Shown here: positions 1 to 6,383 of the stretch, piece after piece
How positions within the stretch are numbered: the first letter of the stretch is position 1
How the letters are laid out: every line of letters begins with the position of its first letter
From: Geopsychrobacter sp.
GTDB lineage: Bacteria; Desulfobacterota; Desulfuromonadia; Desulfuromonadales; Geopsychrobacteraceae
Reading direction: 5' to 3'
DNA: 8,201 bases
NCBI GenBank assembly: GCA_030620915.1
Contig: JAUXIR010000051.1
Coordinates: forward strand, 1-8,201
The notes under the pieces: generated by a model
Databases searched by the model: none
Told to the model about the DNA's origin: nothing
What the model saw: the letters and a program-made list of their open reading frames with translations, nothing else
Position numbers and translations under genes: made by a program

Positions 1-1040
1 CCGAGGATGATAATGACCAGGCCGAGGCCGTAGAGCGCGTTCTTCTGCAGCAGCGACATGCGGCTTTCAAAGAGTTCGGAGGTGTCGTTCCATGAGGCGA
101 GTTTGATGCTCTCAGGCAACTGCAGGCGTTTGGTCGCGATGTAGCTTTGCACCAGTTCCGATATCTCGGTCGGTTTCTGCTCGCCGATGCGGAAGACATT
201 CACCATCGCCGCAGGTAACCCATCGAAGCGTGCGTATTCATCGGTGTCGGCGAAGCCGTCAACCACGCGCGCAATATCACTTAATTTGACCTGAGTGCCA
301 TCGGGGTTGCTGAGGATGATGATGTCGGCATATTCGGGACCGAAGTAGCGGCGCTCCTTGGTGCGGAGCAGGATCTCTCCACCGGCAGTTTTTACCGAAC
401 CACCGGGCAGGTCGAGGGAGGCGCTGAGGATTCTGCTTGCTACCTGCTCGAGGGTCAGGTGGTACTGGCGCAGGCGATCTTCGGCGATCTCGACGGAAAT
501 TTCGAAGGGACGTACCCCGCCCAGTTCGACCTGGGTGATGCCCGGCAGTTCAAGCAGTTCGTCACGGATTGTTTCGGCCTGCTGACGCAGGCTGCGTTCG
601 CCGACCTGGCCGTAAACCACCAGCGAGACGACCTCGCGGCGATTGAGCAGCTTGCTGACGATCGGCTTTTCGGCGTCCTCGGGGAAGGTGGTGATCCGGT
701 CGACCTCACTCTTGATATCCTGCAGTACCCGATCAGGGTCCTGATCGGAATAGATCTCGGCGATGACGCTCCCCGAACCCTCGTTGGCACTCGATTTGAG
801 TTGCTTGATGCCGTCGACTCCGGTCAGGCCCTCCTCGATCTTGAGCAGGATCCCCTCTTCGACCTCTTCAGGACCGGCGCCGGGGTAGGCGACCGAGACC
901 GAGATGCGGTCGAGGGAAACCTCGGGAAAGACCTCCTGCTTGATCTCCGGGGCCTTGATGATACCACCTAAGATCAGGACCAGCATCAGCAGGTTGGCAG
1001 CCACATGGTTGCTGGTCATCCAGCGGATGGCAGCGTTCAT
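1..1040 (-). CDS. RND efflux pump permease, N-terminal part (cut by window edge)
   Basis: Inner-membrane proton-driven pump of the RND (AcrB/MexB, ACR_tran) superfamily, which passes substrates to the adaptor and outer-membrane channel encoded just upstream. Reading the minus strand from the ATG at 1040 gives about 346 residues with no stop before the window edge; whole family members are about 1000-1050 residues, so roughly a third is present. Visible parts: TM helix 1 at about residues 13-27 (NLLMLVLILGG), the family-typical VFPEVSLDRISVSVAYPGAGPEEVE-like stretch at about 33-57 (VFPEV and YPGAGPEEVE are the key blocks), the periplasmic porter domain to about residue 325, and the start of TM2 (GLGLVIIIL) at the edge. 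The start is supported by GGGAG upstream and by its ATGA overlap with the adaptor stop (1037-1039), implying translational coupling. Substrate cannot be predicted. The proton-relay Asp/Lys residues lie outside the window. Confidence 0.93.
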   Translation of the reverse strand, partial: MNAAIRWMTSNHVAANLLMLVLILGGIIKAPEIKQEVFPEVSLDRISVSVAYPGAGPEEVEEGILLKIEEGLTGVDGIKQLKSSANEGSGSVIAEIYSDQDPDRVLQDIKSEVDRITTFPEDAEKPIVSKLLNRREVVSLVVYGQVGERSLRQQAETIRDELLELPGITQVELGGVRPFEISVEIAEDRLRQYHLTLEQVASRILSASLDLPGGSVKTAGGEILLRTKERRYFGPEYADIIILSNPDGTQVKLSDIARVVDGFADTDEYARFDGLPAAMVNVFRIGEQKPTEISELVQSYIATKRLQLPESIKLASWNDTSELFESRMSLLQKNALYGLGLVIIIL

Positions 1041-2224
1041 TGTGCTATCTCCCGGTCCTGCGGGCGGAGTTTCATCCCGGTTGCGGAGCCTGAGATATTG
1101 GTCAGAATCAGCCGTTCTCCACCCTGTAATCCCTGATCGATCAGCAACCTCTGTTGTTGACGCCGCAGTACGCGCACCGGGCGGATTTCCAGCTGATCAT
1201 TTTCATCCGCCAGCCAGACGACATCGCCTTCACGCAGGGCGCTGCGCGGAATGCTGACCACCTGGTCGAGGCTTGCGCCCTCAATTTCAATATCGACACA
1301 CAGGCCATTGGCCAGCGGGATGTCATTTGCCTTTTTCGGTCGTCTGAGTCGGTAGGGATCATCGACGCTGATCGCGATTTTTGCCATGCGACTGGCGTTG
1401 TCAATCTCGCCGAAGGTCCGGCTGACGGCGCCCTGCCAGCGGTAGAGATGGCCACCGATCAGGGCTGAAACGGTACAGCTCGAACCTTTTTTGCCACTGC
1501 CGGCGCTTGGAATGTCGAGCCAGCGCAGCTCAGCGAGCGGCAGGGGCACGATGATTTCGGTCCGATCGGTTCCGGCGAACAGCGCCAGCGGATTCCCACT
1601 GCGAACGTATTCACCCAGATCGACCTTTTTGCTGCGCAGCCGGCCATTGAAGGGGGCGAAAATGCCGGTACGTTCCAGGTTCAGCCTGGCCAGATCGAGG
1701 CTGGCCTGTGCCGCAGCCAGATCGGCTTTCGCACTGTCGAGTTGTGGCCGCCGCAGAACCAGTGCACCGGGTTCACCCTTATCTGCCAGCTCAAGCTGGT
1801 CCCATTCCCGGCGGGCAATAGCGGATTGTTCCTCTTCGGTTTGCAGCCCGGTTCTGGCGCGGGCCAGATCGGCTTCGGCCTTCTGTATGGCCAGACGGTA
1901 GTCGCGGGGATCGATCTCGAGCAGTTTCTCCCCTTTACGGAAAAAACCGCCTTCGACAAAGGTCGGTGAGACCCAGGTCAGTTTACCGTTAACCTCAGCA
2001 ACCACCGAGATCTCGTGAAGCGGTTCTGCCGTGCCGGTGGCACGGACGATGGCGCGTTCAGGCTGGCGAACCAGCAGGATAGTTTCGACCAGCAGCCCGG
2101 GGTTGATCTGCGGCTTCTTCGCCGGGGCTTTGCGTGATTTAACCGTCGCAACGGCTCCCAGCGCCGCGATCAGCAGAATCAGAATCGGCAGAATGATTTT
2201 TAGCCGGTTGGATTTAGTCTTCAT
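1037..2224 (-). CDS. RND efflux periplasmic adaptor (membrane fusion protein, HlyD/AcrA family)
   Basis: A 395-residue periplasmic adaptor that links the RND permease to the outer-membrane channel. Residues 1-30 hold a basic start (MKTKSNRLK) and a hydrophobic segment (IILPILILLIAALGAVA) that acts as an inner-membrane anchor or signal; there is no lipobox cysteine, unlike AcrA. The order is that of the family: a first lipoyl half-motif (VVAEVNGKLTWVSPTFVEGG, about 75-94), a moderately short alpha-helical hairpin rich in Ala/Glu/Arg (about 108-183), the second lipoyl half (GIFAPFNGRLRSKKVDLGEYV, starting about 187), then beta-barrel and membrane-proximal regions ending in RPVRVLRRQQQ and GERLILTNI. 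Its ATG is one base after the stop of the outer-membrane gene and its AAGGAG ribosome site lies inside that gene's last codons. The stop overlaps the pump start as ATGA. Very likely co-transcribed and co-translated. Confidence 0.95.
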   Translation of the reverse strand: MKTKSNRLKIILPILILLIAALGAVATVKSRKAPAKKPQINPGLLVETILLVRQPERAIVRATGTAEPLHEISVVAEVNGKLTWVSPTFVEGGFFRKGEKLLEIDPRDYRLAIQKAEADLARARTGLQTEEEQSAIARREWDQLELADKGEPGALVLRRPQLDSAKADLAAAQASLDLARLNLERTGIFAPFNGRLRSKKVDLGEYVRSGNPLALFAGTDRTEIIVPLPLAELRWLDIPSAGSGKKGSSCTVSALIGGHLYRWQGAVSRTFGEIDNASRMAKIAISVDDPYRLRRPKKANDIPLANGLCVDIEIEGASLDQVVSIPRSALREGDVVWLADENDQLEIRPVRVLRRQQQRLLIDQGLQGGERLILTNISGSATGMKLRPQDREIAQ

Positions 2225-2225
2225 C

Positions 2226-3644
2226 TTAGTTGAGCTCCTTATGCTCTTTAAATCTTAGCTCTATTTCGGCTTCCATCCAGCTGCCGCCCAGCGATCGGGC
2301 CAGAGTTATCCGATCGCTGACCAACTGGCGGCGAGTCGCGAGTAATTCGTTTTGGGTCAGGATGAAGTTGCGTTGTGAGATCAGGACCGGAAGATAATCG
2401 TTGAGGCCGCGCAGGTAGTTGGCGAGTGCCAGCTGTTGGCTTGCAGCGGCCGCCGCTGCAGAGTTTGTCAGCAGGTTGATGCGCTCTTCCCCTTCGCGGT
2501 TGGCCGACAGGGCATCCTCGACTTCGCGCCAGGCATCGAGAATCGCTTGCCGGTATCCCGCCAACCGTTCACGCACGACAGCCCGACTGCGGACGACTTC
2601 AGCTCGGCGTCTGCCAGCATCTATCAAGGGCATTGCGGGTTGGACCAGCAGTTGCCAGAAGCTTCCCGTAAGGGTGCCGATTCCGAAGTCGTTCTGTAGA
2701 AAGCCGTAATTGGCTGCAAGGTTCAGTGTCGGAAGGCGCTCGGCAATAGCTGCGGCAACCTCGGCATCGGCGGATTCCAGTTGATTGAAACGTTCCCGAA
2801 TGTCGGGGCGTCTATGGAGAAGGTCCGCGGGAATTCCGGTCGGAAACTGTTCCGCAATCAAAGGGATTTCTGCCAGGGAACCCGTGATCTCCCTCTCTGG
2901 TGACTGTCCAAGGAGAGAGGAGATGCCATGCTCAGCGACGGCCAGATTCTTTTCAAAGCGTGGGCGACTGGCTTTTACTGCCGCCAGACTTTGCCTCGCC
3001 TGATAGACAGCGAGGGCGTTGGTCAGCCCCTGGCGATAACGATTTTCAACCCGTTGCAGGGTTTCCTGATAGGAGACAATGGTTTGTGCCAATAGCTCAA
3101 TCTGTGCGCGTTGCTCGACCGCGAAATAATAGAGATCTGCCAGCTGGGCACTGAGGCTGAGGTATAGAGTCTGCAACTGGTTTCTACTTGCTGTGGCCAG
3201 CTTGAAAGCGGCCTTGCGACGATTTTTTAATCTCCCCCAAAGATCGATTTCAAAGCTGCTTTGGGCCGAGAATCTGTAATTGAGTGCGTAAGAATCCCGT
3301 GTGACGCCGGGCACCAGCTCGCGACTCCCTTGGCCGCCAAAATTTAATTGTGGCCAGCGAGCACTCCCGGCAATTCTCAGTGCTGCTTGAGCCTGTTCCA
3401 AGCGCGCGAAGGCCTCTTCCAACTGTAAATTGCCGGAAAATAACTGATCCATCAGCTGGTTCAGTTGCGGGTCGTTAAAGGTAAGCCACCAGCGTTCTAT
3501 GGGCGTGGAAGGGGCATCGGTGCTGAATTGTTCCACATATTCTGCGTTATGCGGGATCAGGGCTTCAGTTTTTATCGGTTGGTGCAGGCTGCAACCGAGC
3601 AGCCCCAGCGGGAAAACCCACAGATAAATAAACGGTTTCAACAT
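2226..3644 (-). CDS. Outer-membrane efflux lipoprotein (NodT/OprM-type, TolC superfamily)
   Basis: A 472-residue outer-membrane channel subunit, expected to form a trimeric beta-barrel plus alpha-helical tunnel that completes the tripartite pump. The N-terminus is a lipoprotein signal with lipobox LLGC, so Cys18 should be acylated. Two OEP repeats (about residues 60-245 and 270-460) carry family hallmarks: SFEIDLWGRLKNRRKAA in the first, GISSLLGQSPE at its end, IPADLLHRRPDIRERF opening the second, and YRQAILDAWREVEDAL near the end. Length is normal for the NodT/OprM group (about 450-490). The start ATG overlaps the end of the TetR gene by 7 nt, with GGAGG just upstream in the TetR reading frame, so translation is probably coupled to the regulator. 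The gene order regulator, outer-membrane factor, adaptor, pump is complete and uninterrupted. Confidence 0.95.
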   Translation of the reverse strand: MLKPFIYLWVFPLGLLGCSLHQPIKTEALIPHNAEYVEQFSTDAPSTPIERWWLTFNDPQLNQLMDQLFSGNLQLEEAFARLEQAQAALRIAGSARWPQLNFGGQGSRELVPGVTRDSYALNYRFSAQSSFEIDLWGRLKNRRKAAFKLATASRNQLQTLYLSLSAQLADLYYFAVEQRAQIELLAQTIVSYQETLQRVENRYRQGLTNALAVYQARQSLAAVKASRPRFEKNLAVAEHGISSLLGQSPEREITGSLAEIPLIAEQFPTGIPADLLHRRPDIRERFNQLESADAEVAAAIAERLPTLNLAANYGFLQNDFGIGTLTGSFWQLLVQPAMPLIDAGRRRAEVVRSRAVVRERLAGYRQAILDAWREVEDALSANREGEERINLLTNSAAAAAASQQLALANYLRGLNDYLPVLISQRNFILTQNELLATRRQLVSDRITLARSLGGSWMEAEIELRFKEHKELN

Positions 3645-4276
3645 GGAGCCTCCAGTCCGGCAGTGACAAAGTTGATCAGGTTGTTCGTCATGACATTGTT
3701 GTCCTCCGGGTTGGAATCAGGATCTTCCTTGAATATTTGTGCGATTCCGGAAAAACAGATGCAGTGGCCCATCGCACCCATAGTGAAGAAGAGGCGGGTG
3801 AATATCAGTCTTGTCGGCAGCTGAGGCAAGGCCAGGCACAGGGCCTGGTGCAGCTGGTTGATGAGAGGGTGAATAAGAGCAAGAAAGAGATCACGCACAA
3901 CCGGATCGGCAGAAATCATTGAGCGCCCGACGATACTGATCAATGCACTCGAACCGTATTTGTCGCGCCTAAAGGCGAAGTTCGCTTCAATAAATGCCCG
4001 TACCAGAGCTTCTGTGTCTGGTGTGGTCCCTGCGGCCGTCGCTGCCGACAAAACCTGGTCGATTCTGTCGCTACGCTGCTGATTCAAGGGGAGCAGCCTG
4101 CGTTGCAGAACGGCGCTGAGCAGGGTCTCTTTCGAGCCGAAGTGGTAGTTGACCGCCGCCAGATTGGCCTTGGCATCGCTGGTGATTGCGCGCAGGGAGG
4201 TACTGGCAAACCCCTGTTGCGAAAAAAGGCTCTCAGCCGCATCGAGCAAGCGGGTTTTGGTGTCAGGTTGAGTCAT
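3638..4276 (-). CDS. TetR/AcrR-family repressor, PsrA-like, first gene of the efflux operon
   Basis: A 212-residue TetR-family regulator. The N-terminal helix-turn-helix is clear: LLDAAESLFSQQGFASTSLR (residues 10-29), then ITSDAKANLAAVNYHFGSKE with recognition helix about 39-46. As I recall the Pseudomonas PsrA sequence, the NLAAVNYHFGSK block and the surrounding helices resemble it closely; the C-terminal ligand domain is divergent and its ligand unknown. I chose the ATG at 4276, not the in-frame ATG at 4303, because AAAGGAG (4292-4286) sits 9 nt before it and the predicted leftward transcript starts near 4295, downstream of the longer start. It overlaps the outer-membrane gene by 7 nt and is read in the same direction, so it probably represses its own operon, with release when the pump substrate or a related molecule binds. 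Confidence 0.92.
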   Translation of the reverse strand: MTQPDTKTRLLDAAESLFSQQGFASTSLRAITSDAKANLAAVNYHFGSKETLLSAVLQRRLLPLNQQRSDRIDQVLSAATAAGTTPDTEALVRAFIEANFAFRRDKYGSSALISIVGRSMISADPVVRDLFLALIHPLINQLHQALCLALPQLPTRLIFTRLFFTMGAMGHCICFSGIAQIFKEDPDSNPEDNNVMTNNLINFVTAGLEAPC

Positions 4277-4285
4277 CTGATGATT

Positions 4286-4292
4286 CTCCTTT
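4286..4292 (-). promoter_or_regulatory. Ribosome binding site deciding the TetR start
   Basis: AAAGGAG on the minus strand, 9 nt before the ATG at 4276. It selects the shorter TetR start over the ATG at 4303, which has no comparable site and would fall upstream of the predicted transcript start. Confidence 0.75.
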
Positions 4293-4301
4293 AAAACATA
4301 C

Positions 4302-4330
4302 ATTTAAAACGACCGTTTGAATTCTGTCAA
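4302..4330 (-). promoter_or_regulatory. Sigma-70 type promoter of the tetR-efflux operon
   Basis: On the minus strand a perfect -35 box TTGACA (4330-4325) is followed by a 16- or 17-nt spacer and a weaker -10 box, TTTAAA (4308-4303) or TTAAAT (4307-4302), each 4 of 6 to consensus. Transcription would start near 4295, leaving a leader of about 20 nt before the TetR ATG. The operator candidate at 4307-4318 lies in the spacer and touches the -10 box, the right place for steric repression. Confidence 0.6.
4307..4318. promoter_or_regulatory. Candidate TetR (PsrA-like) operator
   Basis: AAACGACCGTTT: arms AAACG and CGTTT are exact complements around two central bases. Written another way it is AAAC-N4-GTTT followed by G, close to the (G/C)AAAC-N2-4-GTTT(G/C) motif that I recall for Pseudomonas PsrA. 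It lies between the -35 and -10 of the leftward promoter, so the TetR protein encoded immediately downstream is the obvious candidate binder. Sequence-only call; binding is inferred. Confidence 0.55.
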
Positions 4331-4349
4331 GGGGACAATTTGACAGAAT
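4321..4349. repeat. Perfect 10-bp inverted repeat holding two back-to-back -35 boxes
   Basis: ATTCTGTCAA at 4321-4330 is the exact reverse complement of TTGACAGAAT at 4340-4349, separated by 9 bases. Each arm contains a perfect TTGACA facing outwards, with four more matching bases (GAAT) than two -35 boxes alone would require. It could be a second operator controlling both directions or a fortuitous symmetry of two strong promoters. It has no T-run on either side, so it is not a good intrinsic terminator. Confidence 0.75.
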
Positions 4350-4368
4350 CTGTTTAAAAACCTATAAA
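4340..4368 (+). promoter_or_regulatory. Strong sigma-70 promoter for the L,D-transpeptidase gene
   Basis: TTGACA at 4340-4345, an ideal 17-nt spacer, and TATAAA at 4363-4368 (5 of 6 to TATAAT). Transcription should begin near 4375, giving a leader of about 65 nt to the preferred TTG start or about 24 nt to the upstream GTG. Its -35 box is half of the inverted repeat at 4321-4349, so it is back to back with the efflux promoter. Confidence 0.75.
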
Positions 4369-4428
4369 TGGGCAGAACTTATTGTTTTTATTGAACTAGT
4401 GGCCCACGCGACTAACCCTGTCGATATT

Positions 4429-4432
4429 GGAG
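4429..4432 (+). promoter_or_regulatory. Ribosome binding site favouring the TTG start of the L,D-transpeptidase
   Basis: GGAG (within GGAGAG) ends 8 nt before the TTG at 4441. Neither the in-frame GTG at 4399 nor the ATG at 4465 has a visible ribosome site, so this supports a TTG start. Confidence 0.5.
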
Positions 4433-4440
4433 AGCTTGAT

Positions 4441-6144
4441 TTGGCCCTGGCGTTACCCAGACTGATGTCGGCTGCCTGGCTGTTATTGCTGGGAACCATG
4501 CTGCTGCTGGCAGAGGGTTGCCTCTCTCCCACCTCCCGCCCGGTCTTTTACCAGCAGACCGTGCTGCCCCATGGGCAGATTGCCGCGCACATTCTCAAAA
4601 CCGTTCGTGCCGATCTTGCTGCTCATCCCCAATCACGCGAAGCACGCTTACTGCATAAATTTTATGCCGCCAATAAGGGGCTGCCCGCCTGGATAGACAA
4701 GCAGGGGATCGCCCTGGCCGCCTGGCAGCTGCTGGTGGTTTTGGAAAGCGCAGATCGGGAAGGTTTGCCGCCTCAACGTTACGAACCTGCGCATTTACGC
4801 AAGCTACTGCAGCCCGCCGATGATGAGCATGAGGCCTTTCTCGGTTGGCCCATTGCACAGGTTGCACGGGTTGATCTGGCCCTGAGTCGTGCATTTTTCC
4901 GCTATGCCGGAGATAATCTCTGGGGACAGGAACGCAGCTGGCGCTCACGCGGAGACTGGCATCGCCCCCCGGCTGATATTGATCCGACTCAGCTACTCGC
5001 GCTGGCGCTTGAGCTTGATGCGATGCCTTCAGCTTTACGCGGGTTGCCGAGTATGAGTCAGGGCTATCTACGCTTGCGTCAGGCGTTAGGCCGTTACCGT
5101 GAATTGGCAGCTCTTGGCGGTTGGGCAAGTATAGCTACAGGGCCAACTCTGCATTTGGGCGCGAGCGATCCCCGTGTGCCGCAGCTACGTCGGCGCCTCT
5201 GGCTTGACGGTGATCTGAATGGCGATCTGCCACAGGGGAACCGCTATGATCTTGACCTTCAGCAGGGGTTGCAGCGTTTTCAACGTCGACATGGCCTGAC
5301 GGCCGACGGTACCCTGGGGCCACAGAGTTTGCAGGCCTTGAATGCACCGGTAGAGCAACGAGTCGATCAGATCCTGCGCAATATGGAGCGTTGGCGCTGG
5401 GAGGAGAATCATGCCGATCACAGCGAGGTTCGGATCAACCTCGCCGCTTTCTCGCTCGAGGTGATTGACGACGAACAGTCTCTCTTCAGCATGCCGGTGG
5501 TCATCGGGCGCCGGGAGCGCGCTACTCCTTTGTTTGCCAGTCGGCTTGAAACGCTCATTCTTTCCCCCTACTGGTATGTGCCACCAACACTCTTGCGTGA
5601 AGCCTTGCCGCGGATTGCTGCCGACCCAGCTTATTTGCGCCGTAATCACTATGAAGTCCTCGACCCTGAGGGGAATTTTCTCCAGGTCGGACGTAGCTTT
5701 GGCCGCAAATGGCAACAGGGGGAGGTGACCGCCTCTTTACGCCAACGGCCGGGGCCCTGGAACCCGATGGGCAATATCAAGTTTCCGCTGTCGAACCCCT
5801 GGTCGATCTACCTGCACGATACGCCGAAAAAACAGCTTTTCAAGCGGACCAGGCGTGCGTTCAGTTCGGGTTGCATCCGTCTGTCTCAACCGCAGAAACT
5901 GGCGGGTTGGCTGCTGGGGCGCGGCAGCCGGGAGCCGACAGAGATTGATAATCTGCTCGATTCCAAAAGTTCGCGCATGATTCAACTCGAAAAACCGGTC
6001 GATCTGCGTATCGGTTACTGGACTGCCTGGGTCGATGATGTCGGACGACTCAACTTTCGCGATGATGTCTACGGCCGTGATCGGCGGCTGGCCAGAGAAT
6101 TACGTCAGAGCCCGGTATATTTAACCAGAACCCGACCTGATTGA
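4441..6144 (+). CDS. L,D-transpeptidase, YcbB/LdtD type (YkuD and peptidoglycan-binding domains)
   Basis: Periplasmic enzyme that makes 3-3 (DAP-DAP) cross-links in peptidoglycan, or a related L,D-transpeptidase reaction. From the TTG it is 567 residues (E. coli LdtD is about 615). Layout: signal or anchor at about 8-24; an N-terminal scaffold region (HKFYAANKGLPAWID onward) as in YcbB; a peptidoglycan-binding domain at about 239-305 (RFQRRHGLTADGTLGPQSL); a YkuD catalytic domain at about 330-505. The active-site signature is intact: His459 in YLHDTP and Cys478 in SSGCIRL. I chose TTG at 4441 because of GGAG 8 nt upstream and because the product begins with a plausible signal n-region (Arg7). 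GTG at 4399 (581 residues) and ATG at 4465 (559 residues) are alternatives. Cys27 follows LAEG, an imperfect lipobox with Glu at -2, so lipidation is doubtful. It stands alone, divergent from the efflux operon. Confidence 0.93.
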   Translation: MALALPRLMSAAWLLLLGTMLLLAEGCLSPTSRPVFYQQTVLPHGQIAAHILKTVRADLAAHPQSREARLLHKFYAANKGLPAWIDKQGIALAAWQLLVVLESADREGLPPQRYEPAHLRKLLQPADDEHEAFLGWPIAQVARVDLALSRAFFRYAGDNLWGQERSWRSRGDWHRPPADIDPTQLLALALELDAMPSALRGLPSMSQGYLRLRQALGRYRELAALGGWASIATGPTLHLGASDPRVPQLRRRLWLDGDLNGDLPQGNRYDLDLQQGLQRFQRRHGLTADGTLGPQSLQALNAPVEQRVDQILRNMERWRWEENHADHSEVRINLAAFSLEVIDDEQSLFSMPVVIGRRERATPLFASRLETLILSPYWYVPPTLLREALPRIAADPAYLRRNHYEVLDPEGNFLQVGRSFGRKWQQGEVTASLRQRPGPWNPMGNIKFPLSNPWSIYLHDTPKKQLFKRTRRAFSSGCIRLSQPQKLAGWLLGRGSREPTEIDNLLDSKSSRMIQLEKPVDLRIGYWTAWVDDVGRLNFRDDVYGRDRRLARELRQSPVYLTRTRPD

Positions 6145-6262
6145 ATCCCATTTGCTTGAAGCCTGCTCAGGCCCTGGCCAGCGGAGGAATTTTCTGCCTC
6201 TTATTTATACAGATTTGAGTTTCTCGATCTGCATATTCCTGTAAAATAGCTATGTTATAAAC
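6145..6262. other. Region between the L,D-transpeptidase stop and the sigma-54 promoter
   Basis: No gene is seen here. Small GC-rich symmetries (GCCTG/CAGGC at 6161-6172 and CTGGCCAG at 6174-6181) lie just after the stop but lack a T-run, so no convincing terminator for the L,D-transpeptidase can be named. The rest is AT-rich (6190-6262), as is common upstream of sigma-54 promoters, where the activator and IHF bind. I did not find a recognisable NtrC site of the TGCACC-N5-GGTGCA type. Confidence 0.5.
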
Positions 6263-6279
6263 TTGGCACGGTCACTGCT
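6263..6279 (+). promoter_or_regulatory. Sigma-54 (RpoN) promoter of glnK-amtB
   Basis: TTGGCACGGTCACTGCT matches YTGGCACG-R-N3-TTGCW at every defined position except one (CTGC for TTGC). The invariant GG (6265-6266) and GC (6277-6278) are separated by exactly 10 nt. Start of transcription is expected near 6290, giving a leader of about 158 nt before the PII gene. Sigma-54 control by a nitrogen-responsive activator is standard for glnK-amtB operons. Confidence 0.85.
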
Positions 6280-6290
6280 GCTATGATCTG

Positions 6291-6314
6291 TGCCTGCTGA
6301 AAACAATGCGGGCA
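6291..6314 (+). other. 5' stem-loop at the start of the glnK leader
   Basis: TGCCTGC (6291-6297) pairs with GCGGGCA (6308-6314) in a 7-bp stem including one G-U pair, with a 10-nt A-rich loop. It would begin at about +2 of the sigma-54 transcript. It may protect the 5' end, or act as an extra element of the downstream antitermination leader; it does not have the six-base loop of the next two hairpins. Confidence 0.45.
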
Positions 6315-6333
6315 GCAAGATAGAAAAAACAAT

Positions 6334-6383
6334 TTTGGAACAATGGCGTTCCGAACCGATACGGACTTTGAGCAAAGGCGCTC
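6334..6383 (+). promoter_or_regulatory. Candidate ANTAR-protein antitermination element (two hexaloop hairpins)
   Basis: Hairpin 1: GGAAC (6337-6341) and GTTCC (6348-6352) close a six-base loop AATGGC; the stem extends to 8 bp (6334-6341 with 6348-6355) with one G-U pair. Hairpin 2: GAGC (6370-6373) and GCTC (6380-6383) close a six-base loop AAAGGC. Both loops have A at position 1 and G at position 4, the known rule for RNA targets of ANTAR regulators (EutV, NasR, NasT), which bind such paired hairpins. The second hairpin shares bases 6379-6383 with the left arm of the terminator at 6379-6416, so binding of a protein to the pair would block termination. In Geobacter sulfurreducens a two-component system with an RNA-binding regulator (GnfR) is reported to control part of the nitrogen genes by antitermination; a homologue is the likely partner here. 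The regulator gene is not in this window. Confidence 0.75.

Noticed and set aside
459..971. 170-codon open frame on the plus strand
   Set aside because: It lies wholly antisense to the RND pump gene, whose minus-strand reading shows clear family sequence. No ribosome site or recognisable protein family.
1491..1901. 136-codon open frame on the plus strand
   Set aside because: Antisense to the periplasmic adaptor; Ser/Arg/Ala-rich low-information product typical of a shadow frame.
4277..4303. Longer TetR start (ATG at 4303, nine extra residues)
   Set aside because: The extra codons contain the AAAGGAG ribosome site for the shorter start, and the longer start overlaps the predicted -10 box.
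4595..5128. 177-codon open frame on the minus strand
   Set aside because: Antisense to the L,D-transpeptidase gene; no family features and no ribosome site.
5185..5715. 176-codon open frame on the minus strand
   Set aside because: Antisense to the peptidoglycan-binding and YkuD domains of the L,D-transpeptidase; no independent evidence.
6161..6200. Possible terminator after the L,D-transpeptidase gene
   Set aside because: The stems are only 4-5 bp with tight loops and no T-run follows; not strong enough to call.
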